From Heracleum sosnowskyi (lineage: Eukaryota; Streptophyta; Magnoliopsida; Apiales; Apiaceae), in the NCBI GenBank assembly GCA_030848705.1, contig CM061245.1, positions 65,126,006 through 65,190,005 of the forward strand: 64,000 nt of DNA. Direction: 5' to 3'. The notes under the pieces are model-generated. The model ran no database searches. It saw only the letters and a list, made by a program, of their open reading frames with translations, and was not told the origin of the DNA. A program made the position numbers and the translations under genes. Below are positions 20,053 through 35,000 of the stretch, piece by piece; within the stretch, counting starts at the first letter, position 1; every line of letters begins with the position of its first letter.

Positions 20053-23000
20053 CTGCAGACAATGAGTGTTTCATTTCATTTTGAAGTTTACTAGCTCTAG
20101 AACAATAGAGTAAAAAACCAAAATTTACTACTCAGGTCTGAACATGAATCCATATCAGAATAGATTTCAATCTTTAGAAAGAGAAAGCCAGTATTTATTT
20201 GGCCTACCACAGGCCTAACAAAAAGGTGATGAAATCCTTTTCAGCATTGTTCTAACGATGTTACAATGTGCACCAAGATGCCCAAGTTCCTTCCACTGAA
20301 TCTAGAACACTACCTAAAAGCTATTGTGTAGATTTTACACTCAAAATTCAATTTGTACAAAATAAAAGTAACGCCATGCGAAGCACAAAATAGTTACCGA
20401 GATATCCTTTTTCTTTTCATTGTTCCCAGGTATATATTTTGTAAACTATATTGAGTTTGCTTTTAATTGAGGTAATAACAATTCACTAAAAAGATTATTT
20501 TAAACTAAATTGTTATCATGCCTCATCAGATTAAAATTTCAATCACTATGATGCAAACTCGTTTATGCCCAAATTTGCAACCCACAACCAGAACAATTGC
20601 ATTAAACACATTGTAGCCTTTTGTATAACTTGAACAGCTTGGAAAAGAAATATAGTAGAAGATGACAACAATTGAGTGACACAATATCTAAGTTATATTA
20701 AGTTAGATATTCTAGGGAGGCACCGAGCTAGACATTACCCTTTATAAACACGCGAGTGGACTTGCATAATGGGCAAAACACACTCAGAGAAATTAAATGT
20801 CACACACTTGTCATATATAAAATATATAGATACTACTCGGTAAAACTTTTATGTTAAAAACTAAAATTTAAGTAACTACTCCGTATATTCTAGTAATTAC
20901 AAACTTTACTATGCTTTATTTCTACATTGACTCTTTCATCGGCAACTGTAACAGAATTGTCTTTAAAACAACACATGGAATGCTGGTACAAGACCCACAT
21001 AAGAAAACCCTCGACACCACCTTGAAAGCTTATGCAATTGTTAGACTGATGAATTATAATTGTAATTGACCCACATATATTATGATGTGACACCCATACA
21101 GGAATAGGATAGATAGTGAAAGCGTAATCAGTTCTATTTTCCTTGAACCATTTTCCTAAACATATATAACTAGGAAATAATTAGCAGAATTTCTGCAGCT
21201 TCCCTAGCCATCTTAACCTTTATCCCGTCTGCAAAACTGTATTCACAATAGGTTCCCAAGAAAATTTGCAAAATTCATTCTTTACTATTATTTTCTCAAT
21301 GCGAAAAGATATAATATAAGAGCAACTATTTTGAATTAAGAAAGGCAGCCAATCGTCAACATTGGATAAAACCACTTAAGGTTGACCTCAAGTGCGACAT
21401 CTTGTAATATTCTAAACCAATGATACAGATGGAAACATTACAGGTCTGTATAAAATTTGCAGCACCAGCAAAGAAATTGATTGTAATGTTTTTAAGTTGT
21501 AAGAAAATAGTTGCATTGACAAAACTTAATCTAAAGGCACAAAAACTTAGGACTACACCATGTGGCAGTCACTAAGAGAACCCTAAAACTATAAATATCA
21601 CTACAGATCATATTTTTATGTAACGGTATTTCTCAAAATTTAGGAGGACAAAGGCGACCCGGTCCAATCTCCAACCCCTATTTTCTAGCTTTAATTGCAC
21701 AACATCCCCCGTGCCCCCCCCCCCCCCAAATTATTTCGAAGAAAGTTTCTGCACCTGTTCCTGTTTCTTTTATTGCAAAATCTGTCAGATTCGAACCCGA
21801 AAAACTAGCAAAAATAGTAAGTCTGCATCCTCGAATTCTATACCTGGTTATTTATTCAACAAGGTAGTCAACCAGGGAATTAACTTGTTGATAGTGATGC
21901 AGCTAGTAAGATTAAAGTGTGAAACCATATAAACAGAAACCAACAATTTATCGGAAGAAAGAGAAGAAAAGGAAAACGGAGAATATCGAAAAGGGAAACA
22001 ATTGAAAATACAAACTACCCAATATTCAAAACACTATATAAAGTAGTAAAGCAGTAAGGATATGATAATACCTGCAGAGCAGAAACTTGAATATATAATA
22101 TAGCTGGAGATATTAGTCTGTCCTCTAAGAAACTTGAAGGCTCCCATAAATTTATATTAGAACAAGGGGAATGTGTTACACGAGGCTTAATTGCACTGAA
22201 TCCATCAATACGGAATCCTGCTAGCATTGGTGAAGCAGGAGGTAGATACTGTTCTAAGGAAAGATCACTATCCATCAACCTCTCAGCTTCAACTGGAACC
22301 TGGAAACAATATCATTTTTATAATGTATACAATAATTAATTGGAGAGCGGCAAAATAAACTTTAAAAAGGATCCATTTTATAATCAAGTCTAAGTCAGCT
22401 AAAGCCAAACTAGACTCGGCGATTTTGTACACGAATGGACAACACGGCACAGAAATTTGGTGTTTTGGTTTGGACATTTAGGTACACGAAACGAAAAGGT
22501 TAGCGAACCAGAAAGTACACGATACATAAAGTGTCGTGTTTGGATTTCCACTTTGGATACATGACATGTAGGTACACTAAACAAAATATATACATAATTT
22601 AATAATTATATTTTCATATGAAATAACTATATATCTTATGTAAAAAAAAATGTGTGTGTTTTTAAAAAATTGTATGTAAATACATATACAAATAAAAATT
22701 TTATGCATATCTATAAAATCATGCATAAAATATAATTACACTAATGCATTTTTTAATTAAATTATATTAAATTTCTTTTTTAGCGTACACAAAAGTCAAA
22801 ACAAAGTACACAAATATGAAAGTACATGAACATGACACGAATTGAATTTGGGCTTTTAGGTACACGACATGATAGCTAGACCCAAGCATTTAATCACTAA
22901 TACCACCTCAAATGTTTCGGCACCTAGTACATCTTGGGTCAAACTAATCCTATACTTGCTGACTACTGTAAAATTTACACAAATTGTAATCAGGTATTTT

Positions 23001-26000
23001 CTATTTAATACTGATCTTTACATCTTATGTATGCTTTACATAATTTAAAAATAATATCTAACAGTGAACATACAAACAAGCCAACAACGGAAAGAAAGAA
23101 AAAGGAGCAAGATAACAATTTGCAGCCCAAGAAGCAAGATGTATATATCAGCAGCCTACTGAATTGCATAATAAATATGAATGAAGATGAGCACCGGTTA
23201 TACCTTGAATCTTGTCACCGGTGGACCTTTCGCCAACCAGCTTCTTACATCGGAACCCAGAGAAGATGTCACCCCTATATCATTTTTCAGGGGTTGACCA
23301 ACAACAAAAATTCTCTTGGCATGAAGACATGGATTACTGTCAACTGGTCCGCCCAGAGATGCACGCCTATCGAGTTGGGCAAAAGGATTTTCATCTAAAG
23401 ATAAGAGATTTATATTTTGGTCAAAACTAACAGAACTGGAACCAGATCTCTGAAGACTTAACGCCATCCAAATGATGCGGCACCGAACAGGTTTTCGGAA
23501 GGTGAATTTTATATTTCTAGGCATTTGATTATCCTTGCTATAGTCTTCCGGTCCATAGATTTCAGAGGAAGATTCCGTCATAGATCGGACATCCCATTTT
23601 CCAACACATGATCTCTCTTCCTTGTTTATTTTATCGCCGGTCCAAATTTGAACCTGCAAAAACAGTAGAAAGGGATGCAATAATCCGTAAAAATGAAGAT
23701 CTTGCAAATGCAATTAGTAGAGATAAACATTTAATATGATGACATGTCAGAAGCACAACGAGCAAGATTTTTAGGATCGGTTAGGCTTATGCAGCTCATA
23801 GTAGCTATGGATTTCAGTTAATCACTCGAATTAAAGGCCCTAAACAAAAGGACCAACTACACAAATGTCTATATGCCATCATCAAGAAGCTGGGTTAGGT
23901 GCACTTACAATAGGTGTATCCGCCATTGAATAGCCACAAGGACTAACTATAAGGGTGACCCCCGAAACATTCGAAAGATTAGAAAGAGCAATGACGAATT
24001 CGACAGAGGAGGTACTCTGGGGAGCTTTCCAGTATATATGTTGGGGTCCAGAATCTAACGGTGCAAGCAAAGACAACAGTGGCGCTGATCCAGGTGCTGT
24101 ATCAACCTGTAATAGCAGTTGTAAGTAAAAAGACAAAACATATTGCTCAGTAATACTAGCATAAGAAAAGTGAAAATTAATACTAATAGCTTTGTTACCC
24201 AGACCCTTCAGTTTTTCCATCACACCCATGTCCGACATGGGTGTGGTTAAGGAATCTGAGTCGAATATTTCATGAAATACTGGACAATTTACCCCCCCCC
24301 CTGTAGCAGAGTCCACATGTAATTTAAAGCCTCTAGACAACTTGTTTTTTAATTATCCATTTGATTCTAATTCATAGGTATTCATATATAATAATATTTA
24401 TCTAAGTTAATAGAAATAGACAATGTTATTTAGAATGTTCAAAAAATTAAGGGTACATGAAATTTTATCTACTACACTTGCATGCCAAGTCCCTGCACCA
24501 GTGTCCAATTTTGAACATATTCAATTTTAAGAAAATAGAATTAGACCTTGGGTCCATACCCATGCAGGACACTTGTCCCCGAGTCCGGGTAACATAGTCT
24601 ATGATGCGGAACGAAAAATTAGAATATTAGTTTGAATTTATTTTATATTATTAGTTCGAAACAGATTTAACCTGCATTAGTCTAATAGTAGGAGCACTGT
24701 AGCATACGTAGCCCATACCGTCTGATATATTTGGACATACGTTGGTGTTTAATTTTGCAATGACATACATTTAAAATGTGCCCAAGCACAGTCAAGACTT
24801 TACAATTATCAAACTCTAATAAATATTTAATTTTGATCAAAAAATTGTTCCATCTTATGCTGCCACTGTGCTCTGAATGGTGAAAATATAACATGACACA
24901 TACAGTAGTTCTATTAATTTAAAATAAAAACAGTTGTAGAAAACTCTAGAACTAATAAGGTATGCATTTCGTACATGTTGGAGTATCAAAAGCATATTAT
25001 ATATTCTCAAGTATTAAAAATCAAATTTTATAGCACCGGCTTTGTGTTCCTTCGCACAGAAATGATTTTCATGTTTGCTCTGTAGGTTAGGAAAGCACCA
25101 ATATATATGCTCACAACATATAGCTCGAGATAAAAATATTATTTGCCTGGATATACTCGGTGAAGTTTGCTAATCAAATAGAGAAGTCAATGAAATTATG
25201 GCAACATGCTGTGCACGAATTTCCTCTGGATATTGGTAAACTATTATCTTGTGATGCATATCAGGGAGACCCACTACATATATTTTAATTATTTTTGGTT
25301 TCAAACCATTACAATTATGAAGTTCAATAAAATTTCTTAAATTAAAAAAACATATACAACAGCACGTAACTTGCACAGATTATGAGCATGTACGAAATAT
25401 AAGCCGGTACATCAATAATGTCTATATGTAGTTTTACTTTGATTCATTACCAAGTACACAAAAATCAGCATACTTTTAACTTGTTTTCTGAATAATTTTG
25501 CCTAATGGTGTTTCTTCTGAATCGGGTCTAAATAATTTTACTTGTACATTATTATTATAGCCAGGTGGAGATCCCTTCAAAGTTTTGTTTTTTGTTACAT
25601 TGTGATCCAAAATTGCTTTTCTTTTCAAGTTATTCGGAACGAATGCTTAGCAGTGCATTGATAAGTGAAATGCACGGTAAGCTTTTAATATTTTAAACGA
25701 CTTAAAAGAAAGAAAAGACTTTTCATAGGGAATATTATCTTCTTAAGCATAGTTTTTTTTTGTTCAAGCAAATCATTTAAATTTCAACATCTGTTTTAAA
25801 GAGGTAATTTGTTATAAATTAAAACTAACATTAGTAACTGAATCCTAATTGAAATATTATTTACCAACAACAAAAATAGCATAGTAAATATATCTTCTAA
25901 CAATCAAAAATTATATGCAAAATCTTTGATTTGATAAGAGTTGGAATTTATTAAATGCAAAATGAATAACTACTTCTAGAAAAATAAGATCAAAATATGT

Positions 26001-29000
26001 CTTTTAATAATAAATCAATTATATAGACATATTAATAAATTATCTTCAGATTCATAAGAGTCAGAATCTGATTAAACGTATAGCTATTAATTATCATAAT
26101 AATGTAGCAGATAGAATTAATCTACCGTAATTTTGAACCCGTGCTTGGAAATTGCAAGCTTGCATCTCACTGAAAAAACAACGGAGAACATTTGCATATA
26201 TATGTAATGGTGAATCAGGTAAAAAATCAATACATACCACGTTTAGAAAGCTGGCAAAGGGGAACTCAGCAAGGGATTCCTCTCCAGCAAGTAACTGATT
26301 TAGAGACTTGGTGATGTCTTCATTATTAGAAGACTGACTTTTCTCCAAAGAATTAGAACCTATGACGTGGTTTAGAGCTTTCTGGGTAGCTTCATCTGCA
26401 CGAGCACTTCTTCGGTTGCTGACCAAGACCCTGGTGTAGTCCAGGATCAATGCATCAAGCACAATATCATGGCAGCATAATTTACAAATAGCACCCTCCA
26501 GTGTTACTGACCGATTTGTAGAGAGATCGGCTGCAGAGGCTACCTGACCAGATACACTTGAAACTCCCTTGGAGTTATATGCTTCAAGAAGCAGTGCTCC
26601 TTTCCCAGCACAACAAACTTTGCAAACCTTTCTTTCACATTCAGAGCATATAAATAGATCTTGTGAAGTAGTAGAAGTTGGAAATTCAGAGGCTGCACGA
26701 GCAGGTGGCCCGGCCTCAGCATGAACTTTACACATCCCACCAGAACAGCTCTCCCCAATCCCAGAAATATTCCAGAAATCTATAGAATTATCATCACTAA
26801 TTTCAAGACCAATAGCAGCTGTTGTTTTGTCTTCAAGCGTACTGTGCCCGAGTAAAGCAAGCACATTTGCAACTTTGCACAACCTTCCAATGTAAGAATC
26901 GTCAAGTAATACATTGGGGTTTATAGAAGCAGGATCAGTGCCAATCGATAATAAAGCTCTATCCCTTTCAGCAGCAGATAGATTCAACCGAAGGCGTTCA
27001 ATTTCAAGCTTCATAGCTTCTCTAAATCTCAATTTCTTTTCCTACACCATTAACCAGTTGGGAATTAATAACTTTTGAAAAGTCTACATACATATTTCTA
27101 GAATTTTCATTTTGCTTATCCAAAATAGAATGCAGCAACTAGTTCTCTGGTACCCAAATTTACAGATGTAAATACCAGCCATGCACATAATTATTTCAAA
27201 AACGTGGTGTTCAATTGTTTACTTATACAAAGTTCGGCACCTAAGATGTGTCCAAACTATACCCTGATTTCAAGTCAAATATTACAAATAATGCCAATGA
27301 GAACATTGTCCCTCAAAAAGTTAAAAAAATTAGTATATCTACACACTTAACCAACAGTTTACACCAGAAAAAGTTACCTCATTTTTTTTTATCCTCATAA
27401 ATCATAACTGTACAAGTATGACAGAAAGTTCAAACTTTAAACATAGCAATAAGATGGATGCACGAAATAAAACATATTTATTACAATACCAAAAACACAT
27501 CTTACCACGGGATTATGTTTCAATCAATAAGCATAGACTGTTCTTTAAGCTTAATTCATAATTAATTTTTCTCCTTAAATAGTACTCAAATTTATTAATA
27601 GTTGTGACATGAACAGAGTAAACTTGATGTACTCTAGAGTTATTTTTGTGTCTCGACTCATCCTTATATATTCAGTATTAAATTTTCTCTGATCATATAC
27701 ATAATTAGGATCATCAGCTTTCTCTCCCTAAGTACGTGCATCCAGTATCATCCACACACACACACCAAGAGACCAATGCTCAATTCCGACATTGTCCTTT
27801 TTCTCTTCTTAAATAATTACTTCCCAGGTCACTAACCCAGTTCCCTATTCGCAATTCCCTCCCTCATTTAAAAAAAAAAGACCTATATATAAGGGATAAA
27901 TAACAAATGACATATTCTCAAATTCACATAGCGACAGCCAGATCTATGGCCCTTACAACAGCTCTTATATCCTGAATATAGAATAGTAATATCTATAGAT
28001 CTGGAATGCTAATATAATATTTGAACAGCTAAATGCAATTGTACCCTAATTATAAAACTTATATATCTACAGACATGCATAAAATCTGGACTACTGATTG
28101 CTTTCGACATCAGCGTCCCTACGCTATTTCGGAAATGTGTTACCTAGATCACAAGTCTAGGCCATTAATTTATGTCTTTTAAAGTCCTGTGAATCAGAAT
28201 TCCGAAAGAGCTTACTACAAAATAGAAAAACAATAACAGAAGCTATTTAATATCAATAGACTCAACTTATACGTAATGACTGCTAATGCAAAGATTATGC
28301 AATGTAAATGAAACTGGGCTCTGGAGCATAATTTGTTAGTTTACCGTTAAAATGCATGCTGCGCTAATTGTAAAATCACAAAAAATTACTTTGCAATTCA
28401 AGTCCTAAAAGTTCTCCAACATAAATTACTATTCATCGAGTATGTTGGTGACACATATAGTGCAAAAAATAGAACTCCATCCATGATGTGCACTTTTTCA
28501 CTATCTTCGCTCTTCAAGAAATCTTAAGAACAATTAGTGAAAGGATCATTCCGGAACCAATGCCATGTCAGACGTAAGCACAAGAGCATATCTTAAACTC
28601 AGGAGCAAAAAAAGTAGTAAAAGTGAGTTCTTTGTCCAACAGTATACAAAACTTCTATCATACGTAGACTTTACAATAGAGAAAATAAATCTTTAAATGA
28701 TTGATTTATACTCGACCTTACTTACAGCTAGACCAACAAATCATTTTCAGGAAAGCAACCAGGATTTTCCATTTCAGAAGTTCTATCCTCATAAGCTACT
28801 GTCTCATTAAATAATCTTGTAACAACTGAAGCAATGACCAGGCAAGAACTGCAAGCAATTTAAACAAAATATAGAAGAAATACTTTCTACATTTTATTGG
28901 AAGCGTGTAGATTAAAACTGGATGAAACTGCAAGAATTGTTTCTTAACAAACTTGCCGTTGACCAACTAGAATCAATAAAAAACAAGAAACCAAACAACC

Positions 29001-32000
29001 CTCTCCCCCCCACCCCCACCCCCACCCCAAAAGAAAAACAAAAGGACAACAGAATAAAGATGAGCTACGAGAAATTGACATCGTTATAAATAGCAAATAC
29101 ACACTACCAACAAAAACAAAATCCATAAACTAATTTAACATACCAACTGTTGTCCTGCCAGGAGCCTGTAACTGTGCAAGTACTGATGAGCACCGTCATC
29201 ACGAATGCTACCCTCTTGTATATGAATGCTTTTAGAATCACTTTGAACTGGCTGTTGAACAAAATCGTCTAAGAAGTCAAGTAAGTCGCCTCTTTCATGC
29301 ACATCATCTCTTATTACAGGTGGAGAAATGGATTCCAAAAATCCATCTCCACCGGATAAAAGGTCAACTGATAAGTTACCAGAATTATAAGGGTGTATAG
29401 GGGGTGAAGTTTTCTCATTGCATAAATCAGTACTAAAAGGATTGGTCTCAGTACTATACAAGAAAGGATTAGCATCCCCTGAATTCTTCTGGGTGCCTTC
29501 ACATAAACTTGCACCAGGGCCTTTATGATTGAATATGCCCCTCCATGGAAGAGAAACTCCAAGTATCTCAACCTGTACTAATATGAAACTATCAGGTTAT
29601 AAACTTATACACTAATCTTCTTGTGGGTGTTAAATTTGAACAATAGGAATAGTAGTGATCAGAGAGTAATTGATTAGATATTTATATATTATACAGTTAT
29701 ATTAAGTAAGTAGATTATTGGGAATATTCTAGATTATGCCAGTGGAATAATAAAAGGTAGCTATTTTTACCAAATTTTAAGATTTCTAAATAAACTCTTG
29801 TAATACTCATTATTAATCAGAAAATGAATATTTTGAATTGATCATAATTGGATAAACTTGAGGATTAATTTGTGACTCCACCAAATTTCTGCAGAGATAC
29901 GTTTTATCCAAATTTTGACCCTTTTCTTAGCCCCAACCTACATCAATATTGCCGAGGACATAGGACATTAGATAGGAGTGTGTGGCGACATAAGATTGGA
30001 GTGGCAGACTATCCCAGATTTTCCTGTTGGGAGGAGAGATTCTTCGGTAGTGATTCAAGGAGCTTGGTGTAATAGATTGTTTTAGACTTCATTTACTCAG
30101 CGCAATTTATTTTTATGCCTGTTTGTTTCTTTATCTTTTTATGCCATGATATTGTGGGAATGCCAATTTTGTCTTGCCTCTTCATATAATACTCTGTTTA
30201 TACCTAATGTCTCTCATCATTCTTTATAAAATGCTCTTGTTACTGCTTTTACTGCATGATCTTCTTGCTTTTGCCTCTCTACTCGTCTAGAGTGGAACTA
30301 AGGTCTGCCTACAATCTTACCCTCCTTAGACCCTGCTCAATTAGCTTAGGTGGAAGAGATAAACTCAGGAAGAAGGCAAGGGTTTTAGTTTTTACTGATT
30401 TACAAGTTTATCAGTACCCCTCAGTCGTATAGATTTCTGCCCTGGCTTCGACTCAACTAGAAAAACATGTTAAAATTATTTCTCCATTTGTTCCTGATAT
30501 TAAACCATTTACTTACAAAATACACCCACACACCTATTTCAGTTAAAAGGTGTTCCTGGTCAAACACAATTTTTATTTTCTATCCTCTTTGTGTGTGGAA
30601 AACTGGCCGAGGTCGAATATTCCTTTATAATACTGGAAGCCAAAATAACCTACATATATACCTATATACACACACACACACACACACACAGAGAGAGAGA
30701 ATTATGACTTGTGAGCTATAATAATATATCGGGATAAATATCAAAATCATCATTCGCTTCGTCCAAATATATCAAGTGAGTCATCCAAATATATCTAAGC
30801 AATATGGAAAACAGAAGAACTTGTACCTCACCAAGAGTGATTGGCCTCCCAGATACAGCAGGATAGAACGTAAGTGCAACAACTCGAGTAAGAAAATCTA
30901 ATTCCCCTTCCAGCTCTTCAAAATCATATAACAGAGAAAGGACTGGTGCATCCTGGCCATTTAAACGTGCACCAGCCCCGGTGACAGCCATATCCTCAGC
31001 TCTAATAGGTCCTAGTAAGGGAATTACAATGTTTGTGCCATTTATACATTGAGGTATAGAAGCTCCCTGCAGAGGAAAACCAACAGTTACAAGAATTTAA
31101 AACATAACGGGAATGCAAATAACCAAATTTCGCTTCTTTAAGTTTTATTGCATGCACAGAGAGATAACGACCTTTAAAATTAAAAAAGAATGGCTTTTGA
31201 AGGAACAAGTAGAGGAAGATTGATCATTTTATTCATAAATTGTCAGATTGGTGAGAATTTACCCTTAAGTCATATTTTAATGAAATAGTGCAAATTTACC
31301 TTCCTCCCAACCAAACAGACTCTTAGCTTTAAATACTATATAACACCTCTTACCCATTGTGGGAAAACATAACAACTGCTGCACTTCGGATATTATAGTC
31401 ACATCTGAGAAATTACCATTTACTAAAACTGCACGTAAGAAAGAAGGGCAGGATGAAAATCTCAGGAAGCTGTTACACATTTTTAAAGTAACCATAACAA
31501 TGGCACATTAATGATGGTTTACAACAACCTTCCACCTAATTAAGTTAATGTTCATGGAAGAATTCTAACCTCCTCCAACCTATTTATAGGCCAATGGACC
31601 ACAATTTTTTGGAACTTCTAGGAGGAAGCTACAGAAGATGAAGCATAGCAAACAACTTTTATTCCAGAAAAGAAAAAATTAAAATGTTCCTTTCCCGTAA
31701 TCTAATAAACATGGTGAGCAGAAAAAAAACAAAACAAAAGATCATCCCAAACCCCTCTTAAAAGAACGGAAAATACTCTCACCACCACCAAACAAAGAAA
31801 CAATGACACCTAAATCCGTTCCCCAAAAGAACTGCTATGACCCAACTAATAGGACTCGGCCCCCCTTAGATTTAACTTATGCAAGACAACAATACAAGGG
31901 CAAGAAAGGAAAATAACCAGTTGGTACGTTGGAGAAAAGTAGTGAGTAAAGAAAAATGGCGGAATATAAGAAATCAAGAGAGGAGATGAAAGGGTTATCT

Positions 32001-35000
32001 GAATATCGCGTCAAAAATCCCACCTGGGGGTAAAATAGGAGTCCCCGTGCTACTCAGAGGCTTTGTCTTATTTTTTATTTTATTTTTTTGCTAATTCTAT
32101 CTTCCTATCTTTTATTTTCTACATTGCTGTAGTTGCTTATCCATCTATATTACCCATTTTATCCAGAAATCAACATCTTCTGAGTTGTGTTCTTATCTTG
32201 AGTAAATCTGTGCTACTAATTCAGTGTATAACAGACACTCCTAATAATGCCAATTTTCATGCAACTCGTGCAGTGCAGAACAGAAATGAACAAGGAATTA
32301 TAGAAGAGTGGTAATCAGAAAACAATACTCCCTCGGTCCCACTTATTTTGTCCTCAAACAGAAATCCACCTTTTATTCAATCATATTAAATAAACCCATA
32401 GTCACCAAAGAATTGTGTCATTTTTCATAAAACCTAACATAATAGATACATAATTTACCATATTAACTAAATGTGGACAATAGTTTTGGGACAAACAAAA
32501 TATGTGGACAAAAATAGTGGGACAGGTCTTAAATTTAATAAACAATTTTCTGTTACATATGAGAGGAATACATGACAGTTTATAGATAATAAAGCGTAAT
32601 GTTAAAGTGGGAGAATAAGAAAATTCTACTAGAAGAAGAAGAAGAAGAAGAAGAACATTAACATTAACAATAATAATAATAATTATTATTATTATTATAA
32701 TATATTTGCCAAAATACATATAATAACTAAATCAATGATAACAATAAATGTATAACATTCTGTCTTTAATTTTATTTGCATTCACTATCAGAGATCTACA
32801 ACATACAGCAACAGCCAGCAAACTAGATGACATAAAGAGAAGAACGGTAACCACAAATCTTATAAAAACAGTCCACAACTTCAATTTTCCTGGCACTCAT
32901 ACTTCACTAATGTATAACATTCTGTCTTTAATTTTATTTGCATTCACTATCAGAGATCTACAACATACAGAAACAGCCAGCAAACTAGATGACATAAAGA
33001 GAGAACTGTAACCACAAATCTTATAAAAACAGTCCGCAACTTTAATTTTCCTGGCACTCATACTTCACTAATTCCTCTTGCTTCAGAATTTCCTTAAATC
33101 CCAAGTCCTAACCGTTCTTCTACCAGTACTCACATCTCAAAAACCCAAGATCTCAATGTTAGTGTTCAGAAATCATTTCCCTTCAGCTAATTGTCTATGT
33201 TTCAGTTTTTCATTATTATAAAATAAGCTAGTATTATATCTGGCCGCCCTAAATTCACTTTTAAATATAACTATATTTTTCTTGCATGTCCAGACAAGAA
33301 TCCCAATTTTTTATAATCCAAGTCATTAGTTTATAATCCCTTGCCTCAAATCAAACACAAGGAACTCCACACTTCACATCAAATTCCAACCGGAAATAGA
33401 ACATTTACCGACTTTCATCTTTGCAGCACCTAGTATCTAACATATAAAAGAAAATGTCCCAACTTTCGAGCTTGTGAAAGCAAGCCCTGTTTATAACAAG
33501 ATTATACAGTATTTAAGAGCAGCAATAGAGCATACAAATCTCAAGAACATCAACATGCAAAACAATAAAAAGTCACAACATTAATCAGACCTCTGCAACA
33601 AGTTTGAGTCCATCTAAAGAGGATCCCGTCCTCACATCAACTGTAGATGGAGAAGTTGAATCGTCCGCACCATGTGAAATTGTTAACAGAAGCTGACAAA
33701 CATGACAGGGCTCTCCAAGGTAGATATATATTTCCATCACATCTGCTGCCTGTGGGCAAACCTGAAGGATAACCCATGCCTTAGGTAAACAATTTTAATA
33801 TATATTAAGCAATCAGGGCCTATTCAAGTTAAAAGCATTATCACAATTCTTCAAGGAAAAGCCATTGTAGCAATACAAGTTTTGTTCTACTTCAAAGGCC
33901 AACTTAAATGTACCCAGATAAGATCTTTTCTCTTGAAACTCAGAAGGCCGACTCCATCATCAGGATTTGGTACCATGCTAGCAACATCCTTAAGTAAGGA
34001 ACCAAATGGCCGAGAGGGAACCTGTCACGGTCAACATATAGCATCAGAGCATGCTACAATATAGAAACAGCTATAATTGTGCAAGAGAAATGAACAGAAA
34101 GTTATATCTAAAATCATTAGATCTCCCATCACGTGACTGCATGGTTTATTTCCGACTCGGAACCTTAAGAATTAGTTTACAAGTCATATTTACCTGTACT
34201 TCATGTTTAATGATCATAATTTAAGCAATTACAGTAAAATTTACTGTCATTATTTTAATTTTCTGACCATGTGCAGTGTCACAGGCTCACAGCGATATAC
34301 ACAAAAATTAAATAAATAATGGAAGAAGATAAGCAACTAAAAGGTGTTATGTGGGAACCCGTGAAAACCACAAGGGATGAGCTGCCACTTTACTATTCAA
34401 TTGATAAGGGTGGGTAGACAAGAAAAACAATATTCCAAAATCTAGCTATCATATTCTACCTATTTCTGCGCTAGACGTGTGATAGCAAGCTTTAAGAGCA
34501 CTGAGTGCTGAAAACAAACAAAGCCTGAATTACACCCGACTTCTCTCTATTTCTTCGCCACGACAGAAAGCATAAAATAGTTAAAACGCATCCACCAGAA
34601 GTTCAACAAGTATACCAAAAGTCTTTAATGTCAACACATCCCGAAACCTAGATTTGGTGTATTGAAATCTTATGTTCCGCCTACCCCCATTAAATTCTTG
34701 GCTCAAATCCGCATCTATAGTGAAACTACAGATTAATACAAAGAGGTTCCCGGACAGACAAAGTGTTGGGTCTGAACAAGCCCCTAAATTGGTATTAAAT
34801 AATTTTACAACAAAACTGCATGATTGAGGATAACAAAGAGCAATTACACAATTAAAACAGGTAAAGTACATAAAAAGTGCTCCAGAAAAGAAATCTAATT
34901 CTAGTCTAATTGATACAAATAAACTGCTAGAAAACTTACATGTAAAGGTTTGATGGGTATGGACGGAAGATGCTTAAAAAGTCTCTGTCCCAGAAAGATT

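Noticed and set aside
23027..23398. 123-residue plus-strand frame
   Set aside because: Antisense to SAC9 exon 11, whose coding sense is strongly conserved.
32402..32719. 105-residue minus-strand frame with poly-Ile and poly-Leu
   Set aside because: Trinucleotide repeats in SAC9 intron 6; the apparent membrane segments are artefacts.
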